Source of the DNA: Tritrichomonas musculus
Taxonomy: Eukaryota; Parabasalia; Tritrichomonadida; Tritrichomonadidae
Length of the DNA: 64,000 bases
Reading direction: 5' to 3'
NCBI GenBank assembly: GCA_039105265.1
Contig: JAPFFF010000006.1
Location: 5,022,001-5,086,000, forward strand
In this document: positions 57,823 through 64,000 of the stretch, piece by piece
Position numbering within the stretch: position 1 is the stretch's first letter
Layout of the letters: the number at the start of each line of letters is the position of its first letter
Notes under the pieces: generated by a model
The model's database searches: none
Seen by the model: only the letters and a program-made list of their open reading frames with translations
What the model was told of the DNA's origin: nothing
Position numbers and translations under genes: made by a program

Positions 57823-58404
57823 TTAGTCTTGCGATACTGTTAGCACATGATCCTCATCAAGATTATCTTCTTCTTCACTTGAATCTGAATCTTCCTCATC
57901 GTTATCATCGTTGTCATCATCGTCCTTAATTTTTGGAACTGATGATGCTTTCTTTGTAAGTACAGTAGATTTTGTTTGTTTAAGCCATCTTTTTGCTGTT
58001 TCTCTAATTTTCTCATCTTCTTCATTGAGCTTTGAAAGATGCTCTTTTCTTTCTTTTTCAAGAGCTTCTTCGAGATGATGCCATTTGAAGCCATGAAGAT
58101 ATTTAACACACCAAATATCGTTTTGCCATCTACCTCGAATTTGTGCTGTTTTTCCATTGAGCTGTTGTTCGCAGAATTTGGCATCGCTTTTCAATTTAAA
58201 CTCTGCCCAACCATCAGTAAATAGTCTTCCTTTTTTGCCACCACGCTCAATTCGCTTTTTATATTTCCATAATGGTTCTTTACGTAAATAAATTCGATCA
58301 ACAAGGCCATACTGATTTAAAATATATCGGAGTTTATGAGCTTTCATATGTGGAGGAATACGGCTCAGGTAGACAACTCCTGTCTTAAACTTTTGATTTT
58401 CCAT
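57823..58404 (-). CDS. ESF2/ABT1-like pre-rRNA processing protein
   Basis: The protein has 193 residues. A single RRM-like domain fits ESF2/ABT1: GVVYLSRIPPHMKAHKLRYI, YGLVDRIYLRKEP, then the lysine-rich insert RGGKKGRLFTDGWAEF and KYLHGFKWHHLEEALEKER, the family hallmark. In yeast Esf2 stimulates the helicase Dbp8 in the small-subunit processome in the nucleolus. The C-terminal 45 residues are acidic (DDDDNDDNDEEDSDSSEEE). The length is short compared with yeast Esf2 (316) but the conserved core is complete. A reversed TTCAAAAAGT motif lies about 30 nt upstream of the ATG. Confidence 0.88.
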   Translation of the reverse strand: MENQKFKTGVVYLSRIPPHMKAHKLRYILNQYGLVDRIYLRKEPLWKYKKRIERGGKKGRLFTDGWAEFKLKSDAKFCEQQLNGKTAQIRGRWQNDIWCVKYLHGFKWHHLEEALEKERKEHLSKLNEEDEKIRETAKRWLKQTKSTVLTKKASSVPKIKDDDDNDDNDEEDSDSSEEEDNLDEDHVLTVSQD

Positions 58405-58498
58405 ATGTTTTTAATATGGTCAAAATTGTTTTCAAAAAGTTTACATAAAAATTCAAAAAAAAAATTCTTTAATATGAAAAGAAACAAAAAATTCTCTT

Positions 58499-59191
58499 TT
58501 ATTCCTTATTGTTAGAAATATATTTTAGCAACTCTTGTTCAATTATTGGCAATCTTCGAATAAGCATAGTATCTAAATCAATTAAAGCATTGCAATCATT
58601 TTCTATTTCGTAAGCTAAATTAAGGTAATTTTGTAAGTTAACAAGATTCTCGTTAACTTGATTTAATACTTGATAATAATTATCGTTAATTTGCTGATTT
58701 TTCATTAATTGGCTAACAATATCCGAAAATCTGGTAATAGAAAAGTTTAACGAATGGAAAGCGTTAAAAGCATGGAAAATATTTTTTCGGCTTTCTAAGT
58801 AAACCAATAATGATTTTAATTGGTGATAAAAAGCTAAAATTGTCTCTGAATCATCTTCATTGAGAATAGATGATGGAAAAGATCTGATTTTAATTACATA
58901 ATCGTTAAAAAGTGCCTCATATGGTGACAATAATTGAACAAAATTATGTCTTTGGAGATTTCGGCTTAAAGCTGGAATAACAGAGGCAGTAATGCTTTGT
59001 ATATGGTCACACTTTTTCGAATGTAAGAAAGCTTGTATTTGTTGTACTTGTTCTTCAATAATTTTAATATGGTCTTCGGAATATAAGTTTTGGTTTTTCA
59101 AATAATCAACACTGAAAGCGACTGAATCAAATTTTGCTCTCATTTCGGAAATGATAGGTTCTGGATCTGCTCCTTGAGCTGGGTTAGTCAT
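58499..59191 (-). CDS. Hypothetical alpha-helical protein
   Basis: The protein has 230 residues with an all-helical pattern throughout and a moderately hydrophobic spacing typical of helical bundles (SVAFSVDYLKNQNLYS, KSLLVYLESRKNIFHAFNAF). No transmembrane segment, signal peptide or catalytic motif is visible and I recognise no family. The start is well supported: an Inr (TCATT on the minus strand) lies just upstream, giving an 8-nt leader. The gene ends 95 bp from the ESF2 start, both on the minus strand. Confidence 0.75.
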   Translation of the reverse strand: MTNPAQGADPEPIISEMRAKFDSVAFSVDYLKNQNLYSEDHIKIIEEQVQQIQAFLHSKKCDHIQSITASVIPALSRNLQRHNFVQLLSPYEALFNDYVIKIRSFPSSILNEDDSETILAFYHQLKSLLVYLESRKNIFHAFNAFHSLNFSITRFSDIVSQLMKNQQINDNYYQVLNQVNENLVNLQNYLNLAYEIENDCNALIDLDTMLIRRLPIIEQELLKYISNNKE

Positions 59192-59196
59192 TTATA

Positions 59197-59201
59197 AATG
59201 A
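59197..59201 (-). promoter_or_regulatory. Initiator (Inr), TCATT on the minus strand
   Basis: TCATT read on the minus strand, predicted start A at 59199, 8 nt before the ATG at 59191. Confidence 0.55.
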
Positions 59202-59357
59202 ATTTATCAAATTTGGCAAAATTTTTTTTTTCAAAAAAATAGACAAATCTTTATGGTTAAAAGGAAATGTCATTAAGCAAATAAACAATCTTTTAAAAAA
59301 TATCTCTTTATAATATATTTATCAAATTTCGAAATAAAAATATAAAAGAATGTATAT

Positions 59358-60476
59358 TTATGAGAAATCGCGATCTGGACAAACCATAGGAGCAATCAAA
59401 GTCCATAAATACAAAAGTTGTGTAACCCATGCAGCTGCAAAGTTAATCCACATTGCTATCTTTCCTCGATCTGTTGTCCATGCAGCTTGTTGTTCGGCAA
59501 GGCCCCAGTGCGTAACTATCATTGTCAAGTATACTGATGCAAGTGCAAAAATAGCATGGAAAAAGCTCAAAGAAAATATTGGTTCTTCATCTGAGCATGT
59601 ACATGCATCAGTAAATCTAGAGGTACTGCTTAAGGCAGAATATCCGGCCCAAATTAGAGTTAATATTGAGGCAACAATTGAAAAACCAATTTCTGAGCCT
59701 TTTTTAGAAATAGAATTGCACGATGGCTCGCAAATTAAACCAGCACATGTTAAATAGCAAGTATAGAGTAAAATAAGTGATGAGGTAAATATAGATCCAT
59801 GCTCCAAAATTAGAGAAACAATAAAGAGAATGACTGATATTACAAGATTAATGGAGATAATAATGATATTTTTTGTACAACTACCACGGCCAAACACGTA
59901 ATATTCAAGGCCAAAACCAGTAAGTGAAAGGCATGTAAGAATAATTGTAACAACAAGCAAAATGCAATGGTTTTTTTCTTCTTCAGCGAATTTATCATTT
60001 AAAGAATGGAAGAAGTCAACAAGTATAATAATTTGAATAACAAGATAAATTCCAGAAATATAAATTGCTGCTTTCATATAAAAATCGAAAAAATCGTCTG
60101 GAATAAACCAGAAGCCAATCCAAATGCCAAAATAAATAATCGAATGAAGCCATTTCCACGAAATATGAATCATAAATTGGCATGAATCAATAAGGTTTTG
60201 ATTGTGAATCATAATTAACGAGTGAACTAAAAACCAAATTGCCAAAGATGACGTGGTGCGTGCAACAAGTGTAACTCCAATTGATTGCTTACCTTTGTAA
60301 ATTGTGTTAATAATTTTTCCAATCCAAGTTGAGCCAGTATTATATAGAATAAAGCATAAAATACCTATAAAAATGAACTTTCCCATATAGTATAAATTTG
60401 CTCTCTTAAGTGCATGTTCTGCGTCAGGAGAACGTAAAAAAGAAATACTACGACCGCCTGATATATCGTATTCCAT
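59358..60476 (-). CDS. Serine incorporator (SERINC/TMS1) family membrane protein
   Basis: The protein has 372 residues with about ten hydrophobic helices. Family patterns are visible: ALKRANLYYMGKFI at the start, GIWIGFWFIPDDFFDFYM, IIILVDFFHSLNDKF (the L-[IV]-D-F-x-H-x-x-N signature), LLYTCYLTCAGLICEPSC, YSALSSTSR, and FFHAIFALASVYLTMIVTHWG near the end. These match SERINC/TMS proteins, multi-pass membrane lipid transporters of the secretory pathway that flip or carry serine-derived lipids. Length is a little shorter than animal SERINC (about 450), mainly in the loops. An Inr (TCATA) abuts the ATG. A 364-bp inverted-repeat element sits 63 bp upstream. Confidence 0.92.
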   Translation of the reverse strand: MEYDISGGRSISFLRSPDAEHALKRANLYYMGKFIFIGILCFILYNTGSTWIGKIINTIYKGKQSIGVTLVARTTSSLAIWFLVHSLIMIHNQNLIDSCQFMIHISWKWLHSIIYFGIWIGFWFIPDDFFDFYMKAAIYISGIYLVIQIIILVDFFHSLNDKFAEEEKNHCILLVVTIILTCLSLTGFGLEYYVFGRGSCTKNIIIISINLVISVILFIVSLILEHGSIFTSSLILLYTCYLTCAGLICEPSCNSISKKGSEIGFSIVASILTLIWAGYSALSSTSRFTDACTCSDEEPIFSLSFFHAIFALASVYLTMIVTHWGLAEQQAAWTTDRGKIAMWINFAAAWVTQLLYLWTLIAPMVCPDRDFS

Positions 60477-60481
60477 TATGA
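60477..60481 (-). promoter_or_regulatory. Initiator (Inr), TCATA, abutting the SERINC ATG
   Basis: TCATA on the minus strand lies directly before the ATG at 60476, giving a 3-nt leader. Confidence 0.55.
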
Positions 60482-60539
60482 ATTTTTATTCGGTGAAATT
60501 TTCACACAAATTCTTTTCTTATCTTTAATTAATTCAATT

Positions 60540-60903
60540 CACTCAAAAATATGTGAACACAAAACACAAAATCGTGTTTCTTTGATATTTTTTTGTGTTC
60601 AAGGTATTTTTGTAATCACTGTCCTTTGGCCATCTTGATACAACACTGAACACAGAAAAATATTAATGGTAAGAATGATTTTTATAATCATCAAAATCAA
60701 CTTTTTGAATGAAATGCTAAAAAATAAATATTAATATCTTATGCTGAAAATGTTATTAAAAAATAAAAATATAATTTTTAATATTATCAATATTTATAAT
60801 ATAATAATTTATCTATAAAAACATTAAACACAGCATATTTATTGACTTATCACTCGAACACAATTTTTTTTTAAGAGTTTTTGTGTTCACACATTTTTGA
60901 GTG
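60540..60903. mobile_element. 364-bp MITE-like inverted-repeat element upstream of SERINC
   Basis: Terminal inverted repeats CACTCAAAAATATGTGAACA (60540-60559) and its near-inverted match (60884-60903) bound the unit. ATT flanks both sides (60537-60539 and 60904-60906), a possible 3-bp duplication. GAACACA/TGTGTTC motifs recur inside. No coding capacity. The element lies 63 bp upstream of the SERINC start and may influence its promoter. Confidence 0.5.
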
Positions 60904-61383
60904 ATTGTTCAGAAAAGGTTTATCAACTCAGAAAAAACAAACTTTTTCTATGGAACCATAAACTTTTTGAGAGGTGAGACTGCGAAATTTTAAATGAACT
61001 TTTTTAGGAATAATAATCAACAAAATTAAAAATAAATTAAAAATATAGTATTATGGTGTTGTTGCCTTTTCATATCATATACTTTTTTTCAGATTTAATC
61101 AAAAAAAAATTGAAATTGTATTGATATTTCAAAATGTCATAATTCATATATTCTTCATTATTTTTTCTTTTCAACCATTAAATTGCATTTGTATATAGAT
61201 GATCTCTATTTTTTAATAAGAAAGCTATTCAATAAATGCGTTTTTGGTCAAAATTCAAAAAAATATTTTTAAATTTAAAGAGAAATTTTCTTCTATATTA
61301 AAGACCAAAGGGATAACTATAATTTATCTCTTAACTTATCTGGTGCTGGCAAACATATCAAAATATTTTTAAATTTTTTTTTA
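60904..61383. other. Spacer between two elements
   Basis: AT-rich DNA. AACTTTTTGAGAGG lies near 60966. No gene. Confidence 0.5.
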
Positions 61384-61393
61384 CAATTTTAGC
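61384..61393 (+). repeat. Left 10-bp target-site duplication
   Basis: CAATTTTAGC, identical to 63779-63788. Confidence 0.85.
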
Positions 61394-61491
61394 GGGACTA
61401 TTTAATTTTTTAAACTTTTTTCACATCACAAGTGAGTTTTTTTAAAAAAAAATTTTTGAAGGTGAGTTTTTTTTTAAAAAAAAATTCCAAG
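61394..61491 (+). repeat. Left arm, outer part
   Basis: First 98 bp of the left arm; it ends with ATTCCAAG, the first copy of the 8-bp duplication made by the nested insertion. Confidence 0.85.
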
Positions 61492-62291
61492 ATAGGGGGG
61501 TCAACCGTAAAATTTTTGTCAAAATTTTAAAGCAAACTTAAAATCTGAGAATTTTTGTATAATAATTATAGAACTATATAGTTCATTGAATATACTATTT
61601 ATTAAAAATATTTTTTCCTAATTTTATCTATAGGGCCAAAAAAGGCTTAGCATTAAAGTTGTAATGACTTGTGATTTGAAAATTGAGTTATTTCTCAAAA
61701 ATTTTCAGTAAAATCATTAAGATAATTAATAAAAGACTTTGTTCTGCCATTGAAATGATTATAAAACAGGTTTAAATGTGATAATTTTATAATTCTGCTC
61801 TTTAATTACATAAAATGTTATATGATAGTTGTATTCTAAATGATTATATGAAATTGATGCAAATGTAATAAAAATATTAAAAAATAAGAGAGAAAATCTA
61901 TTAAAAATCAATTTTATGATAGATTGAAATATATATCATTGATTATATTATGATATTTAAATAATTTAAATTGTGATTCAAAAATTAATTTTAAATTGAT
62001 AACCTAAGCAAATAAATATTTTCATAATAACCTTCTTGAATAAAACTTAAAATATTAATCAATTTGATTCAAATAATCATAAAAGCCACTTTTTTATAAA
62101 ATGGTGAATTATGGTTAATTTTTTTTTTCATTTTCGAAAAGTTGTTGCCTTTTGTGGACCTATAGATGAAATTTAATAATAAATATTTTAAAATAAACTA
62201 TATAAAGTAAGGAATATATTTCCATCATTTATTTATCATTATCTTTAAAAAATATATTTTTTGACACATTTTCGGCGGTTGACCCCCCTAT
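61492..62291. mobile_element. Nested 800-bp non-autonomous element with 8-bp target duplication
   Basis: Perfect 16-bp terminal inverted repeats ATAGGGGGGTCAACCG lie at 61492-61507 and, inverted, at 62276-62291, with imperfect similarity for another 20 bp inward. ATTCCAAG flanks both sides (61484-61491, 62292-62299). Removing the element and one copy restores an arm that matches the right arm exactly. An 8-bp duplication fits hAT elements; some Mutator-like and Merlin elements also make 8-9 bp. No open frame, so it depends on a transposase elsewhere. Confidence 0.85.
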
Positions 62292-62299
62292 ATTCCAAG

Positions 62300-62619
62300 G
62301 TGAGTTTTTTCGAAAGTTCATATCACAAAAGTAAGAAAAAATATGTGAAGTGCCTCAGCATTAAAGCAAGAAAAATCCCAAAGAAACATATATTTATCAG
62401 CAATTGATAAAGTTTATATTAATATAATTTTCACTGTCAAATATCATTTTTAGAAAACATATTAAATTAAATTATTTTTAGCATCAATAAGGAGAAAAAG
62501 ATAGTATACTAGCATTGTAAAGCACCAAATTTTATGTAAGGATTCATAATATCATAAGCAAAAACGCGATTTTAGAAATCAATGCTTTTTTCATGATATT
62601 CAGATTAATCACAAATATA
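62300..62619 (+). repeat. Left arm, inner part
   Basis: 320 bp continuing the left arm; inverted match of 63361-63680. Confidence 0.85.
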
Positions 62620-62637
62620 GATAAGATAAGTGAGAAT

Positions 62638-62898
62638 AAGAAATAATAATAGAGATAGGTGAGAATATGAAAGAATAAATGAGATAGATAATAATAAGAA
62701 ATAATAGATGAGATAGATGATAATAAGAAATAATAGATGAGATAGGTGATAATAAGAAATAATAGATGAGATAGATGATAATAAGAAATAATAGATGAGA
62801 TAGGTGAGAATAAGAAAGAATAAATGAGATAAATGATAATAAGAAAGAATAAATGAGTTAGATGAAAATAAGAAAGAATAAATGAGAATAATGATGAT
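62638..62898 (+). repeat. 29-bp minisatellite, about nine units
   Basis: AAGAAATAATAGATGAG-type units recur with exact 29-bp spacing at 62638, 62667, 62696, 62725, 62754, 62783, 62812, 62841 and 62870. The middle copies are nearly identical; the outer copies drift. Confidence 0.85.
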
Positions 62899-63360
62899 AC
62901 ATAATATTAAATGACAAGGGAAATAAGGAAAAAAAGGAAAAAAGAATACTTTTTAAAAATATCATTTGATCTATAATTAATATTTACAAATTCAGAGCAA
63001 CCCAAATGAAGAATATCTTATAAAAATCTTAAAAAATAAATATATTTCAAAAAAAATTAATAATTATGCGTAAAATCAACCAAATAATTAATAGCCGTTT
63101 ACAATTAGTTTACAATTTTTAACAAACCTTGACTTTTCTTTCATTAAGAGAGAAAAATAAAATATTTCTAATATATTTTAAAACATCAATTTATGTAGAA
63201 TAATCTAATGCATTTGTATCTTTATTTTTTTGCATAAGTTTTATAATATTCATGAGAATTTGCATATTAATAAATTGCTTTATGCAAAATATAAAAACGT
63301 AAATATACGTAAAAAACGATGGAGAATATTATGTGAGATGGTAGAGATTTTTTATTTAAG

Positions 63361-63778
63361 TATATTTGTGATTAATCTGAATATCATGAAAAAAGCATTG
63401 ATTTCTAAAATCGCGTTTTTGCTTATGATATTATGAATCCTTACATAAAATTTGGTGCTTTACAATGCTAGTATACTATCTTTTTCTCCTTATTGATGCT
63501 AAAAATAATTTAATTTAATATGTTTTCTAAAAATGATATTTGACAGTGAAAATTATATTAATATAAACTTTATCAATTGCTGATAAATATATGTTTCTTT
63601 GGGATTTTTCTTGCTTTAATGCTGAGGCACTTCACATATTTTTTCTTACTTTTGTGATATGAACTTTCGAAAAAACTCACCTTGGAATTTTTTTTTAAAA
63701 AAAAACTCACCTTCAAAAATTTTTTTTTAAAAAAACTCACTTGTGATGTGAAAAAAGTTTAAAAAATTAAATAGTCCC
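63361..63778 (-). repeat. Right arm of the Mutator-like element
   Basis: 418 bp, inverted match of the two left-arm parts with no difference noticed. Confidence 0.85.
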
Positions 63779-63788
63779 CAATTTTAGC
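63779..63788 (+). repeat. Right 10-bp target-site duplication
   Basis: CAATTTTAGC, identical to 61384-61393. Confidence 0.85.
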
Positions 63789-64000
63789 TAGGATTGAGGT
63801 TTAATATTGAATATAATTCTATATATGTTAGTAATGTAAACTTCACAAATATCCAAATAATTTCATTTGTTTTTATTTTGGTATCAACATCACAATAAGT
63901 ATTTATTTTAATATTTATCAATAATTTACTAAAAAATCATGCTTATAATATGATGATAGTTAGTTAAATCATAAAAAATCATTATTTGATTTATAATTCT
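63789..64000. other. AT-rich flank at the right edge
   Basis: Host spacer beyond the element. Nothing supported. Confidence 0.5.

Larger units (their letters stand above)
61394..63778. mobile_element. Mutator-like non-autonomous element with 418-bp inverted arms
   Basis: GGGACTATTTAAT opens the left arm and its inverted copy closes the right arm. The arms are 61394-61491 plus 62300-62619 on the left (98 + 320 bp) and 63361-63778 on the right (418 bp). They match base for base by eye, and a perfect 10-bp duplication (CAATTTTAGC) flanks the whole. Long inverted arms with 9-11-bp duplications are typical of Mutator-like elements. The interior (62620-63360) has no transposase; it holds a 29-bp minisatellite. 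Without the later 800-bp insertion the element is 1577 bp. The identical arms suggest recent insertion. Confidence 0.85.

Noticed and set aside
59350-59757. 135-codon plus-strand frame
   Set aside because: Antisense of the 3' part of SERINC, with no family resemblance of its own.
62638-62898. CRISPR-like periodic repeat
   Set aside because: The units are contiguous with no spacers and the host is eukaryotic; it is a minisatellite.
1-64000. Spliceosomal introns
   Set aside because: No long trichomonad 3' intron motif (ACTAACACACAG) was seen and every assigned gene is a continuous frame.

Overview
The window looks like nuclear DNA of a parabasalid protist, most probably Tritrichomonas (T. foetus-like). 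It is very AT-rich. All intact genes are uninterrupted open frames, and I saw no copy of the long trichomonad 3' intron motif. Many start codons lie 3-15 nt downstream of a trichomonad Initiator (TCAYW). TKL-type kinases, one fused to a Sel1-like tail, fit this group. The species is inference; the Inr-to-ATG spacing and gene families are read directly from the sequence.

Layout. 1-364 is the edge of a minus-strand gene whose codon use differs from its neighbours, followed by degraded DNA. 1705-8568 holds CPSF73 (CPSF3), a PP2C phosphatase, a TMEM230-like membrane protein and a small coiled-coil protein. 9001-12451 is a repeat-rich block: a TTAA-flanked inverted-repeat unit containing a 1.7-kb TA-flanked insertion that cuts an open frame. 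12609-17055 holds an SP-tailed coiled-coil protein, an SLC45-like transporter and an MT-A70 (METTL3-like) methyltransferase. A 408-bp foldback element with a GC-rich core follows (17454-17861). 18451-29669 holds a Ser/Thr kinase, a C2-domain protein, a 1031-residue coiled-coil protein, an unknown helical protein and VPS45. 30232-44790 holds mRNA cap (guanine-N7) methyltransferase, a DHYC-type palmitoyltransferase-like protein, an R2R3 Myb, WASH, a Fes1/HspBP1 exchange factor, glycogen branching enzyme, a TECR-like enoyl-CoA reductase and a PDS5-like HEAT protein. 45269-51960 is a tandem pair of pseudokinase-kinase genes. 52490-60476 holds a coiled-coil protein, a two-domain E2F-like factor, a Rho GTPase, ESF2/ABT1, an unknown helical protein and SERINC. 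60540-63778 is a mobile-element cluster.

There is no operon logic. Genes lie on both strands with independent promoters. Several serve shared cell functions: mRNA maturation (CPSF73, cap N7-methyltransferase, MT-A70), endosomal traffic (VPS45, WASH, possibly TMEM230) and actin control (Rho GTPase, WASH).

The strongest unusual signals are structural. (1) At 61394-63778 a palindromic-arm element has 418-bp arms that look identical and a perfect 10-bp target duplication; its left arm carries an 800-bp element with its own TIRs and perfect 8-bp duplication. (2) The two kinase genes at 45-52 kb share a nearly identical ~985-bp pseudokinase block but have unrelated downstream halves, and one has a GC-rich tail, so they look like mosaics built by recombination. 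(3) Several further inverted-repeat elements lie in intergenic DNA. All alignments were made by eye; no database search was run.
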